Assembly: GCA_964617875.1 (NCBI GenBank)
Contig: CAZUAI010000032.1
Coordinates: 1-53,887, forward strand
Origin: CAZMVY01 sp964617875
GTDB taxonomy: Bacteria; Planctomycetota; Phycisphaerae; UBA1845; PWPN01
Length of the DNA stretch: 53,887 nt
Reading direction: 5' to 3'
Within the stretch, counting starts at the first letter, position 1. Each line of letters opens with the position of its first letter. The notes beneath the pieces were generated by a model that saw nothing but the letters and a program-made list of their open reading frames with translations, was not told where the DNA came from and did not search any database. Position numbers and translations under genes: made by a program. Below, piece after piece: positions 41,457-50,213 of the stretch.

Positions 41457-42323
41457 ATGGACTTCGTTCGCCCATTCGTGAAACCGGTGCCCCCGGACAT
41501 TGCGGCGGCGCCCGGGGAAATCGACCGGCTGGTGGGGTTGCTGGCCGACCGGCCCGCCGAAATCGAGTTTCGGCAGGACGGGGCCTTCCTCCACGGTGGC
41601 CACGTGGACGGGTGCGACCGTATCGCGGCGGTGCTGGCTCGCCGCAACATCCGGTCGCTGCTCGCCCGGGTTCCCAACGCGTCGAACATCCGCACGGCGA
41701 TCGGCCTCGCCCTGACCGGCGACCCGGAGGACGCCGAGGATGCACTGGAGGAAGCCGGCATCGAGTTGAACCTCCGCCTGTCGCTCTTCGCGACAAGCGA
41801 GGCGCGTCTGAGCATGGACGGCGGCACGCTGACCATCGAGGGCGACCGTCCGCCCGCCTGCATACTGGAGCGGCGGGACTACCACGACGCGGGCCGCGAC
41901 GTGTTCTGCGCCGAGGCTCTGTTCCGGCTGCTTTACAGCCGCATCGACTGCGTGCGCTACTCGCCCGAGCTGATTCTGCCGATGCCGCGCCAGCTCGTCA
42001 TGATGGCGGCGATGGATTCGGAGTCGCCGGGGCTGGCCGCCGGCCGGGTGGACGCGCGGGCGCGGCGCAAACCGCACTTCGAGAAGCAGTTCTGCTCCGC
42101 CTGCGGCCGGTGCGTGTTCATCTGCCTGAACGACGCCGTCGAGCGGGCCGAGACCGCGCCGTCGGCCGCCGGACCCGCCCCGCGAACGGGGACCAACGCC
42201 GACCGCTGCGTGGCGTGCGGTCTCTGCGCCGCCTATTGCCAGGGCGACGCGCACGGCCGCAAGGCGATCGTCATGATCCGCGCCGACGCCGACGGCACGC
42301 CGGACATGCACGAGGTGAGTTGA
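41457..42323 (+). CDS. 4Fe-4S ferredoxin-domain protein
   Basis: The 288-residue protein has a C-terminal region with two 4Fe-4S motifs, CSACGRCVFIC and CVACGLCAAYC, each with spacing CxxCxxCxxxC. The first 200 residues are soluble and of no family I recognise. With the pyruvate:ferredoxin oxidoreductase and the DHOD-like enzyme upstream, it is probably an electron carrier or a regulatory/bridging subunit. TAGAAT at 41406-41411 could be a weak internal -10 element. The gene is followed by a convergent acyltransferase gene 12 bases away. Confidence 0.78.
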   Translation: MDFVRPFVKPVPPDIAAAPGEIDRLVGLLADRPAEIEFRQDGAFLHGGHVDGCDRIAAVLARRNIRSLLARVPNASNIRTAIGLALTGDPEDAEDALEEAGIELNLRLSLFATSEARLSMDGGTLTIEGDRPPACILERRDYHDAGRDVFCAEALFRLLYSRIDCVRYSPELILPMPRQLVMMAAMDSESPGLAAGRVDARARRKPHFEKQFCSACGRCVFICLNDAVERAETAPSAAGPAPRTGTNADRCVACGLCAAYCQGDAHGRKAIVMIRADADGTPDMHEVS

Positions 42324-42335
42324 GCCCGTTGTCGT

Positions 42336-43301
42336 TCACCCGGTTGCCCGGTTGCTCGGGGTCCCTGACGCCGATTCCGGGGGCGCGGGCGCGCGTTCCT
42401 GCGGGGGGCGGGACTTCCAGCGGCGGTGGATCCAGAGGTATTGCTCGGGGGCCTCGCGGATGAACGCCTCCATCGCCTTGCTGTACTCCCGGGTGATCCA
42501 CATCAGCTCGTCCTCGCGGCCGTGCCATTCCTCGGGGCGGATGATCCGCGAGATGCCGATCTCGTACTCGAACCGCGGGCTGAGGCGGCGGGCGTAGCCG
42601 ACGACGACGGGGACATTGTGCCGGAGGGCGAGCAGGCCGATCGACTTGTAGGTGGAGGCGAGGCGGCCGAAGAAGTCGACGAAAAGGCCCTTGTGGCCGG
42701 CGTTCTGGTCGGCGATGAAACAGAGGACGCCGCCGTTGTCGAGAATGTCGTCGGCGGTGGCGGTGGCGCCCTTCTTGTAGAGGAGCTGGAGGCCGCGCTT
42801 CTGCCGCTGGGCCATGAGGTAGTCGTTGAGGTAGGGGTTGTCGAGCGGGCGCATGACGGCGGTCATGTCGAAGCCGAGGGCGGCGAGCGTGAAGCCGAGC
42901 AGTTCCCAGTTGCCGTAGTGGCCCGTGAGCATGACGGCGCCGCGGCCGTCGAGCAGGATTTCGAGGCCCTCGCGGAGGTTCTTGAGGCGGACGTAGCGGG
43001 GCCAGGTCCACTCGTTGATGAGCCGCGGGGTGAAGAGCAGCTCGACGGCCATCATGGTCATCTGCTGCATGCTCTTGCGGGCAAGGCGTTCGAGCTGACG
43101 GTCGGAGAGCGTATGCCCGAAGGCGAGGCGGAGATGCTCCCTGGCCCGCTCGCGGTGGCGGCGCATGACGCGGTACCAGAGCCAGCCGAGCCACCGGGCG
43201 GTGCGGAGATTGACGTTGATCGGGAACATCTGCGCGATCATGCAGTAGAGCCGGACGGCGAGGTAGACGAGCCAGTCGAGCGTCTTCCGCGTGGGGCGCA
43301 T
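42336..43301 (-). CDS. Lysophospholipid acyltransferase family protein (LpxL/HtrB type)
   Basis: The 321-residue protein has an N-terminal hydrophobic segment and the motif GHYGNWE (HX4E), the catalytic pair of LPLAT/LpxL acyltransferases, then DQNAGHKGLFVDFFG, which fits the LpxL-type binding region. It likely transfers an acyl chain to a lipid A precursor on the inner membrane, which supports a Gram-negative envelope. The last 25 residues are Pro/Ala-rich filler. The ATG at 43301 gives the standard start. Confidence 0.85.
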   Translation of the reverse strand: MRPTRKTLDWLVYLAVRLYCMIAQMFPINVNLRTARWLGWLWYRVMRRHRERAREHLRLAFGHTLSDRQLERLARKSMQQMTMMAVELLFTPRLINEWTWPRYVRLKNLREGLEILLDGRGAVMLTGHYGNWELLGFTLAALGFDMTAVMRPLDNPYLNDYLMAQRQKRGLQLLYKKGATATADDILDNGGVLCFIADQNAGHKGLFVDFFGRLASTYKSIGLLALRHNVPVVVGYARRLSPRFEYEIGISRIIRPEEWHGREDELMWITREYSKAMEAFIREAPEQYLWIHRRWKSRPPQERAPAPPESASGTPSNRATG

Positions 43302-43433
43302 GGCGGGATTCTAGCGGCGATCACGGTGTGCGGGTAGGGCGCGGGCATCGACGCCTTGAATCGTCGGCGGTATGATGCTCCTCGGATCGGAATGTCGGTG
43401 TTCCGGTGGCGTGCTTCGCACATGAGGTGAGTC

Positions 43434-44219
43434 ATGATCGTCACGATGTCGTGGTTGAGCATGTTGGCGGGTCTGTTGATCGCGGCGCCGGCAGCTGAGA
43501 AGGCCGCGGCGAAGGCGGAGGACAAGGCGGCGGGGCCGAAGCCCATTCGCGTCCTGCTGATCACGGGCTGCGATGTGGCGGCGCACAAGTGGCGGGAGAC
43601 GTCGCCCGCCCTGCGCGACGACCTCGAAATGGCCAACCAGGAGAAGCTCCGCCGGTTCGATGTCGTTGTCTCCGAGGAGCCGCTCGTGCTGGAGTCGGCG
43701 GCGGCGCTCGAAACGTACGACGTCATCCTGCTGAACTACTACAACTTTCAGCGTGCGAGCCTGACGGACAAGGCGAAGGAGAACCTCCTGGCATTCGTGA
43801 AGGGCGGCAAGGGGCTCGTCTGCTTCCATTTTTCGGTGCGGGCGTTCGAGGAGTGGCCGGAGTACAGGAACCTCGTCGGGCGGATCTGGGTCGGCGGCGC
43901 GTCCGGCCACGGCCCCCGCGGCAAGTTCAAGGTGAGGATCAAGGACGCCGGCCACCCCATCACGCGCGGCATGAGCGGCTTCGAGGCCGACGACGAACTG
44001 TACGCCAGGCTGCAGGGCGATGCCCCGATCCACGTGCTGATCGAGGCGGACTCGGAGTGGAGCAAGCGGACGGAGCCGCTCGCGTGGACGCTCGACTACG
44101 GCAAGGGCCGCGTGTTCGGCCTCATGCTCGGGCACGACGAAAAGGCGTGCCGCAGCGCCAGCTTTGTCAAGCTGCTCCAGCGCGGAACGGAGTGGGCGGC
44201 GAAACGCGAGGCGAAATAG
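43434..44219 (+). CDS. ThuA-like domain protein
   Basis: The 261-residue protein starts with a probable signal sequence (MLAGLLIAAPAAEKAAA). The rest follows the ThuA/trehalose-utilisation glutamine-amidotransferase-like fold: RVLLITGCDVAAHKW, YDVILLNYYNFQR, GKGLVCFHFSVRAFEEWPEY and VFGLMLGHDEKACRS. The family is common in planctomycete sugar-catabolism loci; its activity is unknown. A second ATG at 43446 is possible. It is followed after 52 bp by a large secreted glycosidase in the same direction, so the two are probably co-transcribed. Confidence 0.83.
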   Translation: MIVTMSWLSMLAGLLIAAPAAEKAAAKAEDKAAGPKPIRVLLITGCDVAAHKWRETSPALRDDLEMANQEKLRRFDVVVSEEPLVLESAAALETYDVILLNYYNFQRASLTDKAKENLLAFVKGGKGLVCFHFSVRAFEEWPEYRNLVGRIWVGGASGHGPRGKFKVRIKDAGHPITRGMSGFEADDELYARLQGDAPIHVLIEADSEWSKRTEPLAWTLDYGKGRVFGLMLGHDEKACRSASFVKLLQRGTEWAAKREAK

Positions 44220-44271
44220 GGCGCCGCCGTTCCTGCCGCGACGGCAACGGGAAGCATCAGGAGGAAGTCAC

Positions 44272-47052
44272 GTGTCGAGTCTCGGACGAATCCTGCGGGT
44301 CGCCCTCTCGCTCGGATGGGCGGCGGCCGCCGCGGCCGCGGACGGGCAGAAGAACCCCCTCGACGGCTGGACATTCTCGAACGGACGCGAGTTCCCCGGC
44401 GCGACCGGCGAACTCCGGTGGAACGACCGCGAAGGCCACGGCGCGCCCGGCTGCGCGGAAGTGGTCTTCTCGTTCGAGAAGGGCGGCAACTACGTCGCCG
44501 GCATGATGCCCGTCCACGACACGGACAACAGGTACCGGCGGGCCCGCCTGTGGCTCAAGAAGCCCGGCGGCAACCGGATCACGTTCCGCGCGACCGATGA
44601 CGGCGGCCAGACGTTCCAGAAGTTCGTGGATTACACCTATCCCGGCTGGCAGCAGTTCGAGATCGACCTGGCGACGTGGGTTCACAGCTGGGGCGGCGCG
44701 AAGGACGGCAAGGTCCGGTGGCCGATCCGGGCCTTCGGCGTTCTCATCGAAAACGACGGCAACGCCAAGACGGGCTCGTATTTCGTGGACGACATCGAGT
44801 TCCTGCCGGCCGCGACGGCGACGGCGTCGGCCCCGAGCGGTTTGCGCCACGGCAGCTACCCGGCCGCGCGGTTCACGGCGGACGAGGGCTGGCGCGTCCG
44901 CGGTCCGGTCGGTTGCCGGCTGGACCGGGGCGTGTGGGTCTACAACCTGCCCGCGCCGGGGGCGCAGGCCGCGCTGGACGCGGACCTGCCGATCTACGGC
45001 GACCCGAAGAAGATCCGCCTTCGCGTCCTCTCGGACGGCTCGGGCAACGAGCTGACGATCAAGCTGGGCTCGCACTTTCAGACGTTCACGCGGTCGCTCG
45101 GCACCATCACCGGCAAGGGCGAACAGGTGCTTGAGATCACGGCCGACAACATGAGCGAATGGCAGTACTACGGCGGCGAAAACGACGGCGTGCGACGGTT
45201 GCCGCTCCGCCTCTGCGGGCTGAACCTGGTCCGCCGGGCGGACCGGGCCCAGGATCAGCTCAAGCTCCTGAGCCTCGATGTTGAGGCGACGTACGCGCCG
45301 GACGAGACCCTCATCCTTGTCCCCGACGGCCGCTGCGACCGCGGCACGGCGCGTTTCGAGGTCACGCTGCGGAACCTCGCTTCGAAAGCCGTCTCGGGCA
45401 CGCTCTACGCCGAGACGCGCGGTCTCGACGGGCGCGTCGCCGTCGAATCGGCGTCGCTGAAGATCCCGCCCGCCGCCGCCCCGGTGAAACGACGCTACAA
45501 CGTGCCGATGAAGGGCGCCCAGTTCCAGGAGATGGCGTTCCGTTTCGTCGCGCCCGGGCTGCAGACGCCGGAGGCCTCGGTCACGGTCGTTGCCACGCCG
45601 CCCGTGCCGGAGAACCCCGTCGCGGTCAACCCCATCGGCGTCGGCGTGTACCTGTACCGGTTCCAGGGCAGCCCGACGGCGGGCAAGCAGATGCGGGAAC
45701 TCGCCCAGATGGCCCAGCGAGCCGGCGTCAAGTGGACGCGCGAGGAGATCCAGTGGCATGCCACCGAGCCCGCCCGCGGGCAGTACAAGTGGGACTTCTA
45801 CGACGACCTCGTGCAGGCGGCGAACGAACACGGGATCAACGTCTACGGCCTGCTGGCGTACTGGAGCGAGTGGGCTTACCAGGAGAAGATCGCCTACACC
45901 GAGAAGGGCGTCGAGGAATATGCGAAGTGGGCGGCCGAGGTCGTCCGCCGCTACAAGGGGCGGATCCGGCACTGGGAGATCTGGAACGAGCCGAACATCT
46001 TCTTCTGGTCCGGGCCGAAGGAGCTGTACCTCTCGCTGCTGAAGAAAGCATACGAGGCGATCAAGAAGGAAGACCCCGAGGCCCAGGTCCTCGGCTGCTC
46101 GACGGCCGGCATCGACACCGCGTTCATCCAGAAGGTGCTCGACGGCGGCGCGCCGTTCGACATCCTTACGATCCACCCCTACCGCGGCTTGCTGGACGAG
46201 CGCGGCTTCATCGACGAGCTGAAGCGGACGCAGCAGCAGGTCGGCGGCCGGCCGGTCTGGATCACGGAGATGGGCTGGCCCACGGCGATCGGCCATGTGT
46301 CGGAGCGGCAGCAGGCCGGGCTGGTGGCCCGGACGTATTTGTCCGCGCTGGCCTCGGGTGCCGTTGGAAGCGTTTCGTGGTACGACTTCCGCGACGACGG
46401 CGACAACCCGTTCTATAACGAGCACCGCTTCGGTCTGCTCCGGCGCGACCTCCGCCCGAAGGCCGGGTACCGCGCGCTGGCGACGATCGGGCACGTCCTG
46501 GCCCGGCACAAGGTCAAGGGGGTCATCGAGGGTGAGGAGGGCCTGCTCCGGTACATGTTCCAGGACAACGAGGACCGGGAGCGCGTCATCGCCGCCTGGT
46601 CATCGACGGAAGACCGCGCCCTGTGGCTCGTGCCGGACAAGAAGCCGGTCCGGGCCATCGATGCGATGGGGCAGCCGCTGGCGCTGGATGCGGAGGGGCG
46701 TTTCGCCGGAATGCTGCCGGCGGGCCTGCCGGTCTACTTCATCGGGCCGCCGGACTTCACGCTGAGCAGCGCGCCGCTGGCGAAGGTCGTCGCCGAGCCC
46801 GCGTACGCACGGCCGGGCGAGGAGGTGCGGGTCCGCATCGAGGCCCGCCCCGAAGGCGCCGAGGGCCCCCAGATGCTGTGGCCGGTCGAGTGGCAGGCGA
46901 CGGAGATCGCGCCGGGCCAGGAGTGGAGCGTCCGCGTGCCGGCGGATCAGCCCCAGGGCGCGGCGACCATCCTCGCCGAGTTCCGCTTCGGTGACCGCCC
47001 GGCCCGCGTCCCCGCGACCGTCCGCGTGCAACCGGCGGTGATCCGGCTGTAA
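44272..47052 (+). CDS. Secreted clan-A glycoside hydrolase (GH39/GH5-like)
   Basis: The 926-residue protein starts at GTG 44272 with AGGAGG seven bases upstream and an alanine-rich signal sequence. The N-terminal third contains CBM-like beta-sandwich regions (about 30-190 and 200-330). The catalytic TIM barrel spans about 460-760, with Glu573 in WNEPN as acid/base and Glu666 in ITEMGWP as nucleophile. The C-terminal 150 residues are beta-rich. Both catalytic glutamates are present, so it is likely an active beta-glycosidase on a plant or algal polysaccharide; the exact family is not certain. Confidence 0.83.
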   Translation: MSSLGRILRVALSLGWAAAAAAADGQKNPLDGWTFSNGREFPGATGELRWNDREGHGAPGCAEVVFSFEKGGNYVAGMMPVHDTDNRYRRARLWLKKPGGNRITFRATDDGGQTFQKFVDYTYPGWQQFEIDLATWVHSWGGAKDGKVRWPIRAFGVLIENDGNAKTGSYFVDDIEFLPAATATASAPSGLRHGSYPAARFTADEGWRVRGPVGCRLDRGVWVYNLPAPGAQAALDADLPIYGDPKKIRLRVLSDGSGNELTIKLGSHFQTFTRSLGTITGKGEQVLEITADNMSEWQYYGGENDGVRRLPLRLCGLNLVRRADRAQDQLKLLSLDVEATYAPDETLILVPDGRCDRGTARFEVTLRNLASKAVSGTLYAETRGLDGRVAVESASLKIPPAAAPVKRRYNVPMKGAQFQEMAFRFVAPGLQTPEASVTVVATPPVPENPVAVNPIGVGVYLYRFQGSPTAGKQMRELAQMAQRAGVKWTREEIQWHATEPARGQYKWDFYDDLVQAANEHGINVYGLLAYWSEWAYQEKIAYTEKGVEEYAKWAAEVVRRYKGRIRHWEIWNEPNIFFWSGPKELYLSLLKKAYEAIKKEDPEAQVLGCSTAGIDTAFIQKVLDGGAPFDILTIHPYRGLLDERGFIDELKRTQQQVGGRPVWITEMGWPTAIGHVSERQQAGLVARTYLSALASGAVGSVSWYDFRDDGDNPFYNEHRFGLLRRDLRPKAGYRALATIGHVLARHKVKGVIEGEEGLLRYMFQDNEDRERVIAAWSSTEDRALWLVPDKKPVRAIDAMGQPLALDAEGRFAGMLPAGLPVYFIGPPDFTLSSAPLAKVVAEPAYARPGEEVRVRIEARPEGAEGPQMLWPVEWQATEIAPGQEWSVRVPADQPQGAATILAEFRFGDRPARVPATVRVQPAVIRL

Positions 47053-47085
47053 GCGAGCGGCCACAGGTCGCAGAGGCCCGATCGT

Positions 47086-47115
47086 GCCCCACGTGCGTGC
47101 GCGGCTCCGTGGGGC
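47086..47115. terminator. Hairpin between convergent genes
   Basis: GCCCCACG (47086-47093) pairs with CGTGGGGC (47108-47115) in the gap between the glycosidase gene and the convergent oxidoreductase gene. There is no T tract, so termination is only a possibility. Confidence 0.3.
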
Positions 47116-47153
47116 GTCCAGGGCGTTGCCGCCCGGTCACGCGACACCGGGGT

Positions 47154-48182
47154 CTACGCCACCCGCACTTCCTTCCGTTCCTTCGACGATTCATAGGCGG
47201 CGAGGGCGACGGCGACGGATTGCCGGCCGTCGATGCCCGTGGCGCGCGGGGGGCGTCTGTCGCGGATTCCGGCGAGGAAGTCGTCCATGTGGTCGCGGTA
47301 GGACTGCATGCGGACGGGGTCGAGCTTGCCCTTGCCCGCCCAGTCGATCGGGGCCTGCGTTTCGATCACCTCCCACGGCCCTCCGCCGGCCGCGACGCGC
47401 AGTTCGCCGTAGGCGTCGAGGTCGATCAGGCCCTTCTCGCCGACGATCCACGCTGCGAAACCGGACCGCGGAAAGCCGGGCCTGGGGATCTGGAACGACT
47501 CCCACAGGCTGGCCGTCGCGCCGTCGGCGAGTTCCATCAGGAGCATGCTCGTGCCTTCGACGTTGACCCCGGGCTCGATGCTGCCGCAGCGGGCGTAGAC
47601 GGTGCGGATCTCGCTCCCGGTGAGCCATCGGATGCGGTCGATGCCGTGCACGCCGTGGCCGAAAAGCGTGCCGAGGTTCTCGGGCGTGTTCTGCCAGGCG
47701 GGGAGCGTGCCCATGCCGCCGGGGTTGAGCGCCAGCTCCTTGATGAGCAGGATGCGGCCAATGCGGCCCTCGTCGATCAGCTTCTTGGCGACGACGTTGC
47801 ACTTGCGGAACCGTTGCGTGAAGGCGATGGCGCAGTTGACGCCGGCCCTGGCACAGGCCTCGTTGATCGCGTCGCACTCGGCGACGGTCGAGGCCATCGG
47901 CTTTTCGATGAGCAGGTGCTTGCCGGCCTGCGCCGCGGGCAGGGCGTACTCGGCGTGCGTGGCGTGCGGCGTGGCGACGATGACCGCGTCGATGTCGTTC
48001 CGGCGGATCAGCGTGGCGGCGTCCGCGACGTGCTGCACGCCGTACTGCGCCGCGAGGTCGGGCGCCCGCGAACCCCCGGTGATCGCCACGAGCTTCGCGC
48101 CGGGGCAGTACTTCGTGATCGTTTCCGAGTACGTCAGGCCCATGAAGCCCGACCCGATGATGCCGATGCCGATCTGCGTCAT
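47154..48182 (-). CDS. Gfo/Idh/MocA family oxidoreductase
   Basis: The 342-residue protein has the N-terminal Rossmann motif GIGIIGSGFMG, DAVIVATPHATHAEY and the catalytic EKPMAS, which are typical of NAD(P)-dependent sugar or inositol dehydrogenases of this family. The C-terminal domain follows (GHGVHGIDRIRWLTG). It is cytoplasmic. Its start is 13 bases from the end of the upstream symporter gene on the same strand, so the two form an operon in which the symporter probably imports the substrate. Confidence 0.9.
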   Translation of the reverse strand: MTQIGIGIIGSGFMGLTYSETITKYCPGAKLVAITGGSRAPDLAAQYGVQHVADAATLIRRNDIDAVIVATPHATHAEYALPAAQAGKHLLIEKPMASTVAECDAINEACARAGVNCAIAFTQRFRKCNVVAKKLIDEGRIGRILLIKELALNPGGMGTLPAWQNTPENLGTLFGHGVHGIDRIRWLTGSEIRTVYARCGSIEPGVNVEGTSMLLMELADGATASLWESFQIPRPGFPRSGFAAWIVGEKGLIDLDAYGELRVAAGGGPWEVIETQAPIDWAGKGKLDPVRMQSYRDHMDDFLAGIRDRRPPRATGIDGRQSVAVALAAYESSKERKEVRVA

Positions 48183-48195
48183 GCGTTCAGCTCCT

Positions 48196-49923
48196 TCATT
48201 GGCCCCTCGCTCGCCCTTCGGGCTCCGCCGGCCCGTTCGCGGCCGCTCGGGGTTCCGTGTGTTTCGCGGGTTCTCTCGAGCGTTTCGTCATCAGGACGCC
48301 GATCGCGAGCAGCCCGAGACTGATGATCGCGTTCGTCGCCATCCCCGCGTTCAGGCCCATCGCGGGCGTGACGGCCAGCAACAGAACCGCTGTGGCCATC
48401 ACGGAGACCCCGACGGAGCCCCACGGGGAGGGTATGGCTCCCGCTTCGGCCAGGTCCGCCGCCGATACGGGCGTGCGAAGCCGTTCGGCGAAGGCCTCCG
48501 CGCTTCGCCGCTCGACATCGGCGGGCGTTGTGAGCAGGCTGACGACGATCATGTTGACGAGCGTGGCGGCCGTCGTGGCCATGGCCAGCGGGGCCTCGCT
48601 GACGCCGCTCAGGAAGAGGGCGAGCCCCACGCCGAACCCGCCGAGGAAGCCGGCCAGGGCGCCGGCGTTCGTGCATCGGCGCCAGACGAGGCCGGCGAGC
48701 ATCGGAAACGCCATCGGAGGTGAGGCGACGCTGAAGACCTTGACCATCTTCTTGAAGAGAATGTCGTTGCCGATGATGTAGGCGACGTAGAGAGCAATGG
48801 CGAGCGGCATCAGGCCGATGAGAAACGTCGTCAAACGCCCCACGAACACCAGCCTGCGTTCGGAGGCACGGCGGTTGATCAGCCGCTTGTACACGTCGTT
48901 CGTGAGGACGGCGGCGACCGCGTTGTAGTCTCCGCTGAGCGAGGACATGGTCGCGGAGAACATCGCGGCGATAATCAGCCCGAGGGCCCCGTTGGGGAGG
49001 AGTTCCTTGCAGATCGTGGCGTAGATGGTTTTGGGCGCTTCCCCCGGCATGAAGAGCCGGGCGGTGATCGCCGGCGCGAAGAAGATCGGCGTGCCGACCA
49101 GCACGAGGGCGGCGACAAGCAGGCCCGTCTTCCTCGCTTCCCGCTCGTCGCGCACGCAGTAGTACCGCTGCACCAGTCCGAAGCTCGTGTTGTAGTTGCA
49201 GACGAGCAGCAGGAACCAGCCGCCGATGTAAAACCAGGTGAAGGTGCCCGCCGTCGGATGGAAGAACCCGTCGGGCACCCGGTTCGCCAGTTCGTCCACC
49301 CGCGCGAGCCGGATCAGGGAGAGCGGCATGAGCAGCAGCGAACCGACGATCATCACGACGAACTGGATGAAATCGGTCACGGTTGCGGCCCAGAGCCCGC
49401 CGGCGAAGGTGTAGAGCAGCGTGATCGCGCCGCACCCCACGATGCTCTGATAGATCGGCAGGTCCATCGTGACGGATACGAACAGGCCCGTTGCGTAGAG
49501 CCGCAGTCCGTTGTCAATGATGCGAATGGGGACGTTGGCCCAGCCGAACACCTGGCGCAGGCCGAGCCCGTAGCGATCCTCGAGGTATTCCACGGGGCTG
49601 TCGATCCGCGCCCGACGCCACCGTGACGAGAAACACAGGGCCCCGATCAGCACGGCGGGCATCACCGTCCAGCCGAGGGTCACGGCCACGAAGCCGTGTT
49701 CGTAGCCGATCTGCGAATACGCGACAAAGAGAAATGCACTGAAGCTCGTCATGTAGTACGACACGCCGGAAAGCCACCAGGGGATCCGGTTGTGACCGGA
49801 GAAGTAGTCGCGCATCCCCTTCATGTAGCGCCAGAAGTACACCCCGATGCCCAGCATGATCACGAAGTACCCGATCAGCACGACGTGGTCGGCCCAGATC
49901 AGCCCTGCGAGCATGGTGTTCAC
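48196..49923 (-). CDS. Sodium:solute symporter family protein
   Basis: The 575-residue protein has 13-14 hydrophobic helices and the signatures MRDYFSGHNRIPWWLSG, SYYMTSFSAFLFVAYSQIG, DFIQFVVMIVGSLLL and ATMSSLSGDYNAVAAVLTND of the SSS family. Substrate is probably a sugar or polyol, to be processed by the adjacent Gfo/Idh oxidoreductase. A second symporter of the same family is encoded at 33611-35248, but they differ in length and loops. The C-terminal tail is polar. Confidence 0.88.
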   Translation of the reverse strand: MNTMLAGLIWADHVVLIGYFVIMLGIGVYFWRYMKGMRDYFSGHNRIPWWLSGVSYYMTSFSAFLFVAYSQIGYEHGFVAVTLGWTVMPAVLIGALCFSSRWRRARIDSPVEYLEDRYGLGLRQVFGWANVPIRIIDNGLRLYATGLFVSVTMDLPIYQSIVGCGAITLLYTFAGGLWAATVTDFIQFVVMIVGSLLLMPLSLIRLARVDELANRVPDGFFHPTAGTFTWFYIGGWFLLLVCNYNTSFGLVQRYYCVRDEREARKTGLLVAALVLVGTPIFFAPAITARLFMPGEAPKTIYATICKELLPNGALGLIIAAMFSATMSSLSGDYNAVAAVLTNDVYKRLINRRASERRLVFVGRLTTFLIGLMPLAIALYVAYIIGNDILFKKMVKVFSVASPPMAFPMLAGLVWRRCTNAGALAGFLGGFGVGLALFLSGVSEAPLAMATTAATLVNMIVVSLLTTPADVERRSAEAFAERLRTPVSAADLAEAGAIPSPWGSVGVSVMATAVLLLAVTPAMGLNAGMATNAIISLGLLAIGVLMTKRSREPAKHTEPRAAANGPAEPEGRARGQ

Positions 49924-49980
49924 TGCGATCCCCCGGGTAATTCAGGCCAACCGGCGCGGTCGCGACCCGACAGACTCCGG

Positions 49981-50213
49981 TGTCGAATGTCGAACTCAGA
50001 ATGACGAACCGATGACGAAGCACGAATGCCGAATGCGAAGCGCGGCGGGCCGGGAATCCCGTGCCAGGATGGGGCCGGAAAGGGATTCGTCACCCTCGCC
50101 CCGTCCCTCTCCCTTGAAGGGAGAGGGGGATTCCCGGCCCGGCGGTTGGCGGAGCATTGGAGTTTCGTCATTCGGGTTTCTTTCGTCGTTCTGGTTTCGA
50201 CGTCCGTCATTTC
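49981..50213. repeat. Composite multi-hairpin intergenic element
   Basis: Short GAATGACGAA-like iterons run in one orientation on the left (about 49985-50040) and in the opposite orientation on the right (about 50160-50213). They enclose a perfect 15-bp inverted repeat (50046-50060 and 50127-50141). Inside lie a 9-bp stem with one G-T pair (50067-50075 and 50098-50106) and the hairpin CCCTCTCCC-TTGAA-GGGAGAGGG (50105-50127). The right end runs into the stop codon of the next gene. It resembles a MITE or REP-type element; no transposase is present. It also lies in the interval upstream of the symporter gene. Confidence 0.65.
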
